NCBI GenBank assembly: GCA_029783825.1
Contig: JAREIK010000721.1
Coordinates: forward strand, 31,156-95,155
Source: Sapria himalayana
Taxonomy: Eukaryota; Streptophyta; Magnoliopsida; Malpighiales; Rafflesiaceae
DNA length: 64,000 bases
Direction of reading: 5' to 3'
In this document: positions 23,501 to 37,100 of the stretch, piece by piece
How positions within the stretch are numbered: position 1 is the stretch's first letter
How the letters are laid out: the number at the start of each line of letters is the position of its first letter
Translations under genes and position numbers: made by a program
Notes under the pieces: generated by a model
What the model was told of the DNA's origin: nothing
Database searches by the model: none
The model's input: only the letters and a program-made list of their open reading frames with translations

Positions 23501-25994
23501 AAAAATAAAAAATTTAATTTTTTGATTTTTTTAATCTTTGAAGGTTATAACCTTTTAAATTATAATAATTTTTAATTTTTTTTAAATGTGCATATAATAA
23601 TCAGTTATTATAATTTTAATAATTATATATAATGTAAACTCAATATAAATAATTTTATTAATAGATATTATAATAATGATCAATAAAAAATTAATAAACT
23701 ATTATTAATAAGAATGATATAAATTAAAATAAAATTGCAATATCTAAAATGATTCAAAATAAAAATAAAATATATTACTAAATAATTAATTTTGTTTTTA
23801 AAATTTTGCCTCTTTTTATAAGGATATATATTTTTTTTGATGAAAAATAAATTATTTAAATTAGATTTGTCTCACTAATAATTTATTTTGTAATTAATAT
23901 TTCTATAAAAATAAACTGATAAATAATTAAAATAAAAATTTAAAAGTATACGGAATAAAAATTAAATTGAGATTTATGATTTTTTATTAATGTACACCTA
24001 TTTAATGGTTTAAGTAATTAGAGGTTTTTTCATTTAGGAGTTTAGCAATTTATGTTTTTTGACAGTTAGTGGTTTATAGGTTTTATTTAAATAATAAAAT
24101 AACAAAAAAAATATGTAATTATTTTTCATTTTAATAGGTTATAACTTTTGAAAATATAATAATATTTAAAATATTTTGAAATATGAATATAATATTTAGT
24201 TATAATAATATTAATAATTATATATCATATAAATTCAATATAACAATTGTATTGATAGATAATATAATAATGATCAAAATTTAAATTAATAAACTATTAA
24301 TAAAAAGATTGATATTAATTAAAAAATATTTACAAAACCCAAATTGATTCAAAATTAAAGTAAAATGTATTACAGGATAATAATTTTTAATTTTTAAATT
24401 TTTACTTCTTTTATAAGCATATATTTTTTTTGATTAAAAATAAATTAATTAAAATATATATGTCGCTCTCATAATTTAATTTGTAATAAAATATTTCTAT
24501 TAAATTAAACTATTAAATAATTAAATTGAATATTTAAAATTATAATAAATAGAAATAATAATTAGATTTATTAATTATTAAGTAGTATTTGCGGTTTAAT
24601 GTTTTATGTATTTAGGCATTATGAGATTTAGGAGTTTACTGATTTAACTGTGTATGCATTTAGTGGTTAATAGGTTTTATTTATAAAATAAAATAATAAA
24701 AAATTTATTTGTTGATATTTTCAATGGTTATAACCTTTGAAAATATAATAATTTTTAATTTTTTTTAAATGTGAATACAATATTTAGTTATAATAATCAT
24801 TATATTTATATATCATATAGATTCAATATAAATAATTTTATTGATAAATATTCTTATAATGATCAAAAAATAAATTAATAATCTATTATTAATAAGAAAG
24901 ATATCAATTAAAATATAATTATAAAACCTAAAATGATTTAAAAGAAAAGTAAAATATATTACTATATAATAATTTTTTGTTTTAATTTTTTTGTTGTTGT
25001 AAAAAGTTTATCAATAATTTTTTGATGAAAAATAATTTATATAAATTATATTTGTCTAACTCAATTTATTTTTTAATTAATATTTATATATAAATAAAAA
25101 AATAAATAATTAAAATGAATATTTAAAATCATAATGAAAAAAAAATGAGATTTAATATTTATTATTTCAAGATACCGGTTTAATTTAAATTAGATTTGTC
25201 TAACTAAAAATTTATTTTCTAATTTTTTTTCTATAAAATAAATTGATTAATAATTAAAATAGAAATTCAAAATTATACTGAATAAAATTTAAAATGAGAT
25301 TTATGATTTATTATTAATGTATACCAGTTTAATGATTTAAGTATTTAGAGGTTTTGTCGTTAGGAGTTTAGCAATTTATGTTTTTAGGCTTTTACTAGTT
25401 TATAGGTTTTATTTAAAAAAATAAATAACAAAAAAAAATTTCTATAATTTTTTATCATTTTCATAGGTTATAACATTTGAAAATATAATAATATTTAAAA
25501 TTTTTTTAAATTTTAATACAATATTTTGTTAAAATAATATTGAAAATAATATATCATATAAATTTAATATAAATAATTTTATTGATAGATATTATAATTA
25601 TGATCAAAAATTAAATTTATAAACTATTAATATTAAGATAGATATTAATTAAAAAATATTTACAAGATCCAAATTTATTCAAAATTAAAGTAACTTATAT
25701 TACTTGATAATAATTTTTAATTTTTAAATTTATACTTATTTTATAAGCATATATTTTTATTAGATAAATAATATATTATTTAAATTATATTTGTCCCACT
25801 CATAATTTATTTTGTAATAAATATTTCTAAATAGATACACTAATAAATAATTAAAATGAATATTTAAAAATATAATAAATAGCAATAAAAAATACATTTA
25901 TTAATTATTAAGTAGTATTTAGCGGTTTAATGGTTTATGTATTTAGGCATTATGGGATTTAAGAGTTTACTGATATAACTTTATATGCATTTAG
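20535..25994 (+). repeat. Satellite array, plus orientation (9 monomers)
   Basis: Palindrome cores start near 20682, 21243, 21827, 22426, 22955, 23539, 24134, 24721 and 25461. A (TA)n run lies at 21590-21611. The monomer at about 22790-22890 has clear 8 bp phasing of the octamer block (units such as TTTAGGGG, CTTCGGGG, TTTAGGAG). The last monomers (about 25390-25994) match 60670-61280 in private variants, including ATAGCAATAAAAAATAC. They are the common left flank of the two hAT copies. No gene is seen. Confidence 0.87.
25987..25994. repeat. Left 8 bp target site duplication of hAT copy 1
   Basis: GCATTTAG lies directly before the left terminal inverted repeat. The matching right duplication at 29721-29728 is GCATTGAG, with one mismatch. 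The same GCATTTAG is the standard sequence at this point of uninterrupted monomers, followed by TGG. Confidence 0.85.
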
Positions 25995-26179
25995 TAGGGC
26001 TGCTCTCGGGACTCGAAGATTCGCGACCCGACCCCAAGTATTTGCCCCGAAAGAATCGGGACCGAGAAAAATCCATTGACTTTGACTTTTCCCGTCACAT
26101 TCTGTCACGTATTTTTTCTTTTGGGATGGTTCCGGATCTTAAGCAATATCCATCCCGAGAACCGTCCCATCCTAAAAAA

Positions 26180-26182
<3 letters not shown>

Positions 26183-26229
<47 letters not shown>
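26183..26229. repeat. (TA)n microsatellite in hAT copy 1
   Basis: About 23 dinucleotide units. Copy 2 has only a short TA run at 61482-61498, preceded by a 13-base stretch (containing TTCTAGAACAAGG) that is missing here. Open frames reading repeated Ile-Tyr across this run are artefacts. Confidence 0.95.
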
Positions 26230-26230
<1 letters not shown>

Positions 26231-26433
26231 CATGAAGATGTCACCAATTCCACTACTGCCCATCCAATTCCGACGCACCTATTGTTGTTCTGATGAGTTA
26301 CAGGCCACCTCACACCGTCCCAGCCGTGTTTAGTTAGGTCCAGCCCTTGTCCGTCGCACTTCTAGTTGCCTCCACCGTGTCTCATATGCCACCAGCCTTT
26401 TAGTTTGTTTTTCTGAGAAGAATTGAGTGATTA

Positions 26434-26465
<32 letters not shown>

Positions 26466-26620
26466 GTGTCTCAGTCAGTTTTGTTGAGTATTGATTGTGG
26501 TGTTGTGGTTGGGCCGAAGGGTGGGATGATTGTGTTACAGTCAGTTTTGTATAGCTTGCTTGTTTGAAATATTTATATGTATTCATGCTTAACATATCAT
26601 ATTAATTAATGGAAATGTAG

Positions 26621-28906
26621 ATGGCACAATCCAGCGGTAAATGAAAAATACAATAAATTGAAGATGATCACATCTCAAATGATCAAAGTACTGGTAAATC
26701 CAATCATCATCCTTTCACGAACCCTCCTATTGTTACGGTAGGTTGTTCAATTCCAATTGTAAATGAAAGTCATGGTACATCTAAACCTCAAGCTGATAAA
26801 AAGTATAAGTCTGCTGTATGGGAAACTTATGAGATATTAGTTGATTAAGAGGGAAATGAAACTAGTAGGGCAGTTTGTATATGGTGTAGGAAAGAATATT
26901 TGGCAAAACGTGATCAAGGTACTTCCGATTTATGGAAATACCTGAGATAGACTTGTAGTAAATTTCCACACAAAAAAGAATTAATAGAAGCTCACAAAGG
27001 TAAAGACAAGTCACAATCGTTGTTAAGTTTCACTAAACGTAATAGTTTAGAAAATAACAAATTAACTTGTTGGCAATTTGATCAACAACTAGTTAGGGAG
27101 GCTTTGGTGAAAATGATTATAAAAGATGAATTGCCTTTTTGTTTTTTTGAGAGGGATGAGTTCAATGAGTTTTGTGAAGTTAGTGTGCCTCAATTTAAAA
27201 TTCCATCTAGGCACTCTACACTCAGAGATTGTTTTTCTTTATCTGTGAAGGAAAAGAAGAAATTATTTGATAGCATATCATCTCATTGTTGTAGAGTTTC
27301 ATTGACTACCGACACTTGGACTAGCATTCAAAATTTGTCTTATATATGTTTGACTGTTCATTTAATTAATTCTCAATGGAATATGCATAAAAGGCTTTTG
27401 AACAAACTTGTAATTAAAAGTCATCCTGGAGTTAAAATTAGAAATGCTATTGAGATTTGCATGAATGAATGGGGTTTGAGAAAGTTGATGTGCATTAGTG
27501 TTGACAATGCATCAAATAATGATATTGCAGTTGAACAATTGAAAAAAAGGCTTGTGAAGAAAAGTGTTGTACCTTTGAGAGGCGAGCATTTTCATATGAG
27601 ATGTTGTGCTCATATCCTAAACTTAATTGTCAGAGATGGCATTGCAGTAGTTGAGAGTGCTATTCAAAAATTAGAGGTGTGGTGAAATATGTGAGGAGAA
27701 GTCCTAAAAGATTAGATATGTTTAAGTTATGTGTTGAAGAAGCAAACTTGACATATGGAACTTCATTGTAATTAGATTTTCCTACAAGATGGAATTCAAA
27801 TTATTTGATGCTAAAAACTGATATAAAATATCAAAAAGAATTTGATAAGTTGGAGGAAAAAGACAAATGGTTTTTGAAGGACTTTGGTTCAAACGTTCCA
27901 ACTGAGTGAGACTGAACAAACGCCAAAATTTTGGCTCGTTTATTGAAATATTTTATGAGGTAACTTGTAAATTTTCTGGTTCATAATATTCTACCTCTAG
28001 TGTTTATTTTCCTGAGATTATTCGAATTTTGAATATAATTTGAGCTTTGTGAATATAGTAGAGATACAATGGTTTCTGAAATGGGTATGAAAATGAGGCA
28101 TAAATTCAACAAATATTGGGTTCTCTTCAGTCAACAAATATTATGCTTTTTGTAGCGGTAGTGTTGGATCCTAGATATAAGCTCAAATATCTCAAGGTTA
28201 AGTACACTTAGCATTATGGAGAGGAATTGGCTAAAAATTTGGTGAAAAAGGTTATAAATGCCTTAAATGAGATGATAGATGATTATAAAGATTTAAATGA
28301 AGATGAATCAAAAAAAGATGATTTCTTTTCTACTGTGTTGAAGAAAAATGATGATTTCTTTGATGGTAGTGATACTTATGTTGATGATTTTTTTTGTTGA
28401 ATTGGAGAAAGAACAAGAAGTTGCAGCTTTGGAAGAGTTGGATAGGTACTTGGAGGATAAACTTGAAAAAAATAGAATTGATTTTGATCTTCTAAACTGG
28501 TGGAAGGTAAATGAGGTTAGGTATCCTTTTTTGGAAAATGTAGCAAGAGATGTATTTGCTATCCAAGCATCTACTATGGCCTATGAATCTACATTTAGCA
28601 TTGGGGGGAGAACTTTAGATAAATTTAGAAGTTCTTTAACACCTATTACAGCTGAAGTTCTCATATGTCTACAAGATTGGTTGAGAAGCTCAAACAAACA
28701 TATTGAAATTCAAGAATTAGTTCAAGTCCTTGATGATAATGAATCAGGTTAGTATATAAATCTTGTAAATTTTAATTTCACTTTTACTTATTTTATTCAT
28801 TCAATTTAATAAAAATATGGTTCAATTACAATTTTCAGAGGGGTCACAAGATCCAAATATTCTTCCAACTATAGTTGGCCAACTAAATTTGGAATGGGTG
28901 TATTAA
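26621..28906 (+). pseudogene. hAT transposase pseudogene, copy 1 (Ac/RICESLEEPER-like)
   Basis: The remnant encodes a BED zinc-finger hAT transposase, the nuclear enzyme that cuts and reinserts the element. In the frame opened by ATG 26621, Cys pair codons 86/89 belong to the BED finger. The first catalytic Asp is in TTDTWTS (codon 231) and the second in VDNASNN (codon 295), followed by the family motif RCCAHILNL. The C-terminal dimerisation region has LLNWWKVNE (near 28490) and the third acidic residue in AYESTF (28585-28587). Damage: stops at 26642, 26654, 26846, 26948, 27769, 27907, 27913, 27984 and 28209, and frameshifts near 27668, 27948 and in a T run near 28387. A GT-AG intron (28748-28838) is plausible before a short last exon ending at 28904-28906. 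About 700 codons is normal for the family. Confidence 0.9.
28748..28838 (+). other. Predicted 91 bp intron in hAT transposase, copy 1
   Basis: The donor G|GTTAGT follows DDNES codons, and the acceptor TTTTCAG|AG precedes a frame reading EGSQDPNILP and ending in a TAA at 28904-28906. The interior is A+T-rich, as in plant introns. This is inferred from splice motifs and frame only: without splicing the frame stops at 28750-28752. Copy 2 reaches the donor position exactly at the window end, so it cannot confirm the acceptor. Confidence 0.45.
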
Positions 28907-29720
28907 ATTTTATATGGTAATATTTTGTTTTTTTATTACTCTTTCATTTTAGAAATTTATGTTTACATGATTAACACATTTTCATCTTTGGTTGTTCTTC
29001 TACAGTGGAGGAAGAAAAGGGAGGAGTTGTAGAAGATATCATTAATTGGGTTTGGATTTTCGTTGCTGTTCTGGGAGTAACCTTTGAAATGATTATTATC
29101 ATGGATGTTATTAGTTGTATTTTTTTGTTATATTAAGCTGCCTAATTTTAGCAATTACTTAAGTAGTAATTGATGCTACCAATGTTTGTGGTCATCTTTA
29201 GCTATTATTTAAAATTTTAAGTAATTGTTTAAAGAATGTAGTATTGCTATTATGGTTAACTTTCACTCGGCTGAACAAAGCCAACTTGTGAAAAAACAAA
29301 GAACAAAATTAACCACACAACTCAGTCCCGTTCTATTTAACATTTCTATCCTTTTCTGCACATCAAAGCTTTTGACAAGGTAATGGAGCTCATTTGCGGT
29401 ATTCAGCCAATTTGACAAAACGAAATTGGCCCAATTTGATTTTGAAAGATAAATAACTAAGGAATGATAAATGGTACAACAAAGGTTTCGACATGAACTA
29501 ACTTGACCGATTTGAAAAAAATAAATTGAAAAAAATGTCCTGACTCCGTTCCATCCCGGAACTATTTTATCCTCCCCAAAATCCCCGATCTCCGTCCCAT
29601 CCCGTCCCGATATTTTCAACCTATGGGACGGGTCTGGATCTTCAAAAACAAATTTCCGAACTGTGGGAAGGCACTAGAGATTTGTAATCCCCTTTCCATC
29701 CAGTCCCATGAGCACCCCTA
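28907..29720 (+). other. 3' non-coding and right terminal region of hAT copy 1
   Basis: After the predicted stop come A+T-rich sequence and a possible untranslated intron (GTAATATT at about 28918 to TTCTACAG at about 29004). From about 29540 there are CCGTTCCATCCCG-type subterminal repeats leading to the right inverted repeat. An open frame on the minus strand at 29263-29619 overlaps these repeats. It is unlike any family I know and is most likely chance. Confidence 0.6.
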
Positions 29721-32700
29721 GCATTGAGTGGTTTATAAGTTTTATTTAAAAAATAAAATAACAAAAAATTTATTTTTAATATTTTTTGATATTTTCAAAG
29801 GTTAAAACCTTTGAAAATATAATAATTTTTAAATTTTTTTCAAATGTGAATACAATATTTAATTATACTAATCATTATATTTATATATTATATAAATTCA
29901 ATATAAAATTTTTTTTTTATAAATATTCTAATAATAATCAAAAAATAAATTAATAATCCATTAATAATAAGATAGATATTAATTAAAATATAATTACAAA
30001 ACTTAAAATGATTTATAAGCAAAGAAAAATATATTACTATATAATAATTTTTTGTTTTTGAATTTTTTCTTCTTTTAATAAGTTTATCTATATTTTTTTA
30101 ATGAAAAATAATTTATATAAATTATATTTGTCTAACTCATAATTTATTTTGTAATTAATATTTATATATAAATAAACAAATAAATAAGTAAAATGAATAT
30201 TTAAAGTTATAATGAAAAAAAAATGAGATTTATTATTTATTATTTAGTGATACCAGTTTAATTTAGAATAGATCCGTCTCACTAATAATTTATTTCGTAA
30301 TTAATATTTCTATAAAAATAAACTAATAAATAATTATCATAAAAATTTAAAAGTATACTGAATATAAATTAAAATGAGATTTAAGATTTATTATTAATGT
30401 ATACCAGTTTAATAGTTTAATTATTTAGAGGTTTTGTCGTTAGTAGTTTAGCGATTTATGTTTTTAGGCTTTTAGTGGTTTATAGGTTTTATATAAAAAA
30501 ATAAAATAACAAAAAAAATTCTATAATTTGTTATCATTTTCATAGGTTATAACCTTTGAAAATATAATAATATTTACAATTTTTTTTAAATGTGAATACA
30601 ATATTTATTTTTAATAATATTAATAATTATATATCATATAAATTCAATATAAACAATTTTATTGATAGATAATATAATAATGATCAAAAATTAAATTAAT
30701 AAACTATTAATAAAAAGATAGATATTAATTAAAAAATATTTACAAAATCCAAATTGATTCAAAATTATAGTAAAATATATTACTGGATAATAATTTTAAA
30801 TATTTAAATTTCTACTTCTTTTATAAGCGTATATTTTTTTTTATTAAAAATAAATTAATTAAATTATATTTTTTGCATTCATACTTTATTTTGTAATAAA
30901 TATTTCTATAAAAATAAACTAATAAATAATTAAAATGAATATTTAAAATTATAATAATAAGAAATAAAAATTAGATTTATTAATTATTAAGTAGTATGTA
31001 GCAGTTTAATGGTTTATGTATTTAGGCATTACGAGGTTTAAGAGTTTACTGACTTAACTGTGTATGCATTTAGTGATTTATAGGTTTCATTTAAGAAAAA
31101 AAAATAAATAAAAATTATTTTTATAATTTTTTGATATTTTCAAAGGTTATAACCTTTAAAAATATTATAATTTTTAAATTTTTTTCAAAAGTGAATAAAT
31201 ATTTATTTATAATAATCATAATAATTATATATCATATAATTTCAATATAAACAATTTTATTGATAGATATTCTAATAATTATAAAAAAATAAATTAAAAA
31301 TCTATTATGAATAAGATTGATATTACTTAAAATATAATATCAAAACCTAAAATAATTCAAAAGCAAAGCAAAATATTTTACTTAATAATAATTATTTGTA
31401 TTTAAATTTTTGTTCTTTTTATAAGCTTATCTATTTTGTGATGAAAAATAATTTTTATAAATTATATTTTTACCTCAAAATTTATTTTATAATTAATATA
31501 TATATATAAATAAAAAACTAAACAATCAAAATGAATTTTTTAAATTATAATGAAAACAAATAAAAATGAGATTTATTAATTATTATTTAGGGTATACCCA
31601 TTTAAACGATTATCTATATAGGGTATAAGGATTTTGTAGTATAGTGATTTAAGTGTTTAGCCATTTAGTGATTTATAGGTTTTTTTTAAACAATGAAATA
31701 ATAATAATAAATATATATTTTATGTTTTTTCACATGTTGAAAGGTTATAATCTTTGAAAATATAATAATTTTAAATTTTTTTAAAAATAAATAGAATATT
31801 TAGTTATAATAATTATTAAATCTATATATCATATAAATATTTTTATTGATAAATATTCTAATAATGATCAAAAAATAAATTAATAATCTATAAGTAAGAT
31901 ATTAATAAATATATAATTACAAAAGCTAAAATGATTCAGAAACAATGTAAAATATATTACTATATAATAATTTTTTGTTTTTAATTATTTTTTTCTTTTA
32001 ATAAATTTATCTATATTTTTTTGTTGAAATATAATTTATATAAATTATATTTGTCTAACTCATAATTTATTTTGTATTTATTATTTATATAAAAATAAAC
32101 AAATAAATAATTAAAATGAATATTTAAAATTATAATGAAAAAAATAAAAATGAGATTTATTATTTATTATTTAAGATATACCTGTTTAAAAAATTTATCT
32201 TTTTAGGGTTTTCGAGATTTCGAAGTTATTGATTTAAGTATTTAGGTATTTAATGATTTATAGCTTTTATTTAAACAATGAAATAACAAAAAATTTATTT
32301 TTGATATTTTTTTAAATTTCTAAATGTCATTACATTTGAAAATATAATAATTTTAAAATTTTTTAAAAATGTGAATACAATATTTAGTAATAATAATTAT
32401 TATAACTAAATATAATATAAACTTATATAAATATTTTATTTATAAAATTATATCAATTATCAAAAAATAAATTAATAAAAATTTATTAATATGATAGATA
32501 TAAATTAAAATATAATTAAAAAACCTAAAATGATTGAAAATCAAAGTAAAATTCATTACTAAATAATAATTTTTTTTATGTTTTTGCATCATTTTATAAG
32601 CTTATTTTTTTTGTTGAAAAATATATTATTTAAATTATATTTGTCACTCATAGTTTATTTTGTAATTAATATTTCTATAAATTATTTGAATTATATTTTT

Positions 32701-34132
32701 GGTTTAAGAATTTAAAGGTTTAAGTAATTAGGGGCTTCGGTGTTTAGAAGTTTAGAGATTTATGTATTTAGGCATTTAATGGTTTAAAAGTTTTATTTAA
32801 ACAATGATATAACACAAAATTTATTTTTGTTATTTTTTATCATTTTTGAAGGTTATAACCTTTGAAAATATAACAATTTTTAAATTTTTTTTAAATGTGA
32901 ATACAATATTTAGTTATGATAAACTTAATAATTATATATCATGTTAATTCAATATAAACAATTATATTGATGGATATTATATTAATGATCAAAAAATAAA
33001 TTAACAAACTATTATTAAATAGATAGATATTTTTTAAAATATATTTGCAAAACATAAATTTATTCAAAATCAAAGTAAAATATAACAGTAAATAATAATT
33101 TTTTTGATGTTTTGCTTCTATTTATAAGTTTATATTTTTTTTGTTATAAAAAGTAAATTATTTAAATTATATTTGTCTTCCACATAATTTATTTTTAATT
33201 TATAATTTTATAAAAATAATCTAATAAATAATTAAAATATATATTTACAATTATAATGAATACATACAAAATTGAGATTTATTATTTATTATTTATTATT
33301 CAGGATATAATAGTTTAATGGTTTAAGTATTTAGGTGTTTTGGGGTTTAGTGATTTAAGTGTTTTGGCCTTTAGTGATTTATAGTTTTTATTTAAAGAAT
33401 AATATAATAATTAGTTATAATATTCTTAATAATTATATATAATGTAAATTCTATATAAATAATTTTATTAATAGATATTATAATAATGATCAATAAAAAA
33501 TTAATAAATTATTATTAATAAGAATGATATAAATTAAAATATTATTGCAAAAATTAAAATGATTCAAAATCAAAATAAAATATATTACAAAATGATAAAT
33601 TTTTGTTTATAAAATTTTGCCTCTTTTATAAGCACATATATTTTTTTTGATAAAAAATAAATTATTAAAAATAGATCTGTCTTACTAATTATTTATTTTG
33701 TAATTAATATTTCTATAAAAATAAACTGATAAATAATTAAAATAAAAATTTAAAATTACACTTAATAAAAATTATAATGAGATTTATGATTTATTATTAA
33801 TGTATAACAATTTAATAGTTTAAGTATTTAGAAATTTTGTTGTTTAGGAGTTTAGCGATTTATGTTTTTAGGCATTTAGTGGTTTATAGGTTTTATTTAA
33901 ACAATAAAATTACAAAAAAAAAATTATAATTTTTTGTCATTTTCATAAGTTATAACCTTTGAAATATGAATATAATATTTACTTATAATAATTTTAATAA
34001 TTTTATATCATATAAATTCAATATAAACAATTATATTTATAGATATTATATTAATGATCAAAAATTAAATTAATAAACTATTAATAATAATCTAGATATT
34101 AATTAAAAAATATTTACAAAACCCAAATTGAT
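29721..34132 (+). repeat. Satellite array, plus orientation (7-8 monomers)
   Basis: The monomer resumes right after the hAT element with the duplicated target GCATTGAG. Palindrome cores start near 29795, 30541, 31141, 31740, 32320, 32847 and 33943. A deletion near 33395 joins an octamer block directly to sequence beyond the palindrome, removing a core. The order of monomer types from about 30970 matches 21080 onward and 53530 onward, which shows higher-order repetition. It ends at an orientation switch at 34131-34136. No gene is seen. Confidence 0.87.
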
Positions 34133-34136
34133 TCAT
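34131..34136. other. Orientation switch plus to minus
   Basis: Left of ATTCA the sequence is a plus monomer (CCCAAATTGATTCA). Right of it the sequence is the reverse complement of a different monomer region (ATTCATTATAATTTTAAA). The shared ATTCA is a microhomology, as expected for end joining or template switching. Confidence 0.8.
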
Positions 34137-37100
34137 TATAATTTTAAATATTCATTTTAATTATTTATTAGTTTATTTTTATAGAAATATTAATTACAAA
34201 ATAAATAAAGAGTGAGACATATATAATATAAATAAATTATTATTTATAAAAAAAATATAAGATTATAAAAATAAACAAAATTTCAAAAATTTAAAATTTT
34301 ATTTAGTAATATAATTTACTTTGATTTTGAATTATTTAGGGTTCTACAAATATATTTTAATTAATATCTATCTTATTAATAATAGTTTATTAATTTATTT
34401 TTTGATCATCAAAAAAATATATATTAATAAAATTTTTTATATTGAATTTACATCAAATATAATTATTAAGATTATTATAACTAAGTATTGCATTCATATT
34501 TTAGAACTATTAAGAAATTATTATATTTTCAAAGGTTATAACCTTTGAAAATAACGAAAATTCATAAAAATAAATTTTTTGTCATTTCATTAATTAAATA
34601 AAACCTATAAACACCTAAATGTGCAAACATATAATCAATAAACTCATTAACCCCAAAACCACAATAAACTTAAACCATTAAATAGGTATACCCTAAATAA
34701 TAAATCATAAATCTCATTTTTATTAGTATTCATTATAATTTTATATATACATTTTAATTATTTATAAATTCATTTTTATAGAAATATAATTAAAAAATAA
34801 ATTAACTGTTAGACAAATATAATTTAAATAATTTATTTTTAATCAAAAAATATATAAGCTTATAAATGGATACAAAAATTAAAAATTTAAAATTAATATT
34901 TAGTAAAATATTTTACTTTGATTTTGAATCATTTTAGGTTTTGTAAATATATTTTAAACAATATTTATCTTATTAATAATTATTTATTAATCTTTTGTAT
35001 GATCATTATTATTATATATATCAATATAATTGTTTATATTGAATTTACATGATATATAATTATTAAGATCATAATAACTAAATATAGTATTCACATTTAA
35101 AAAAAATTTAAAAATTGTTATAGTTTGAAAGGTTATATCCTTCAAAAATGAGAACAAATAACAAAAAAAAAATTTTGTTATTTTATTTTTTAAATAAAAC
35201 CTATAATCTACTAAATGCCTAAACACTTAAATCACTAAATTCTTAAATCCCAAAACTCCTAAATATATAATCTTTTAAACCTGTATATTTTATCTTATTA
35301 TTAATAGTTTTATTTAATATCTATCTTATTAATATATTTTACTTTGATTTTGAATTATTTTCGGCTTTGTAAATAAATTTTATTTAATATCTATCTTATT
35401 AATATTAGTTTATTAATTTATTTTATTATCGTCATCATAATATCTATAAAAAAAATTATTTATATTGAATTTACATCATATATAATTATTTAGATTATTA
35501 TAACAAAATATTATTTTCGTATTTTAAAAAAATTTAAAAATTATTTAGTTTTCAAAGGTTATAACATTTGAAAATAAGAAAAAATGAAAAAGTAAATTTT
35601 TTGTTTTTAGATTTATAAATAAAATCTATAAACTACAAAATACCTGAATTCTTATTGACTAAACTCCTAAACCCCGAAGCCTATAAATACATAAGCCTTT
35701 AAATTAGTATACTCTAAATAATAAATATTAAATCTCATTTTTATTAGTATTCATTATAATTTTAAATATTCATTTTAATTATTTATCGATTAATTTTTAT
35801 AGAAATATTAATTACAAAATAAATTATTAGTGAGACAGATATAATATAAATAATTTATTTTTCATCAAAAAGATATAAGATCATAAAAAGAGGCAAAATT
35901 TTTAAAACAAAATATTATTATTTAGTAATTTATTTTAATGTAATTTTGAATAATTTTAGATTTTGCAATTATATTTTAAGTTATATCATTCTAATTAATA
36001 ATAGTTTATTAATTTATTTAATGATCATTTTTATAATATCAATTAATAAAATTATTTTTATTGATTTTACCTTATATATAATTATCAAGATTATTATAAC
36101 TAAATATTATATTCACATTTAAAAAAAAATTAAAAATTATTATATTTTCGAAGGTTATAAGCTTCAAAAATTAGATAAAATCACTTAAGAAATAAACACT
36201 TAAATGAATAAACCCCAAAACACCTAAATACTTAAACCATTAAACTTGTATATCTTGAATAATAAATAATAAATCTCAATTTTATTAGTATTCATTATAA
36301 TTTTAAATATTCATTTTAATTATTTATTAAATTATTTTTATAGAATAATAAATTACAAAATAATTTATGAAGAAGACAAATATAATTTAAAAAATTTATT
36401 TTTAATAACAAAAATATAAACGTATAAAAAAACAAAATATTAAAAAAATTTTTATTTAGTAATATATACTTTGATTTTTAATAAATTTAGATTTTGTAAT
36501 TATATTTTAAAAAATATCTATCTTATTAATAATAGTTTATTAATTTATTTATTGATCATTATTATAATATCTAGCAATGTGATTATTTATATTGAATTTA
36601 AATGACTTATATTTATTAAGATTATTATAAATAAATATTATATTTACATTTGAAAAAAATTTAGAAATTTTTATATTCTCAAAGGTTATAACCTTCAAAA
36701 ATTAGAAAAAAAAATAAAATTAAATTTTTTTTATATCATTGTTTAAATAAAACTTATAGACCACTAAATGCCTAAACACTTAAATCTATAAACTCCTAAA
36801 CACAAAAGCCCCTAAACACTTAAAACTTTAAACCAGTAAACCTTAAATATAATTTAAATAATTTATTTTTCATCAAAAAAAAATATAAGCTTATAAAAAG
36901 AAGTAAAAACTAAAAAACAAAAATTATTATTTTGTAATAAATTTTAATTTGATTTTGAATAATTTTATATTTTGCAATTATATTTAATTAATATCTATCA
37001 TATTAATAATAGCATATTAATTTATTTTTTGATAATTGATATCATATTTATCAATAAAATTGTTTATATTTAGTTTATATTATATATAATTATAATGATT

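Larger units (their letters stand above)
25995..29720 (+). mobile_element. hAT superfamily DNA transposon, copy 1 (3726 bp, complete but decayed)
   Basis: The left end starts TAGGGCTGCTC and the right end finishes GAGCACCCCTA. The 19 bp terminal inverted repeats (25995-26013 and 29702-29720) match at 16 positions. An 8 bp target duplication flanks the element, as expected for hAT. Both subterminal regions are rich in CCGTCCC/GGGACGG-type motifs, and GGATCTT occurs near both ends. Inside is a broken Ac/RICESLEEPER-type transposase gene. A (TA)n run (26183-26229) and an ATT run (26433-26464) have expanded compared with copy 2. Transposition by this copy is ruled out by many stops and frameshifts, though its ends might still be recognised by a transposase supplied elsewhere. 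Confidence 0.92.

Noticed and set aside
26095..26313. Open frames with repeated Ile-Tyr at 25985-26230 and 26095-26313
   Set aside because: They are translations of the (TA)n microsatellite in the hAT 5' region, and copy 2 lacks the expansion.
29263..29619. Minus-strand 118-codon frame at the right end of hAT copy 1
   Set aside because: It lies over non-coding subterminal sequence and resembles no known protein. It is probably chance.
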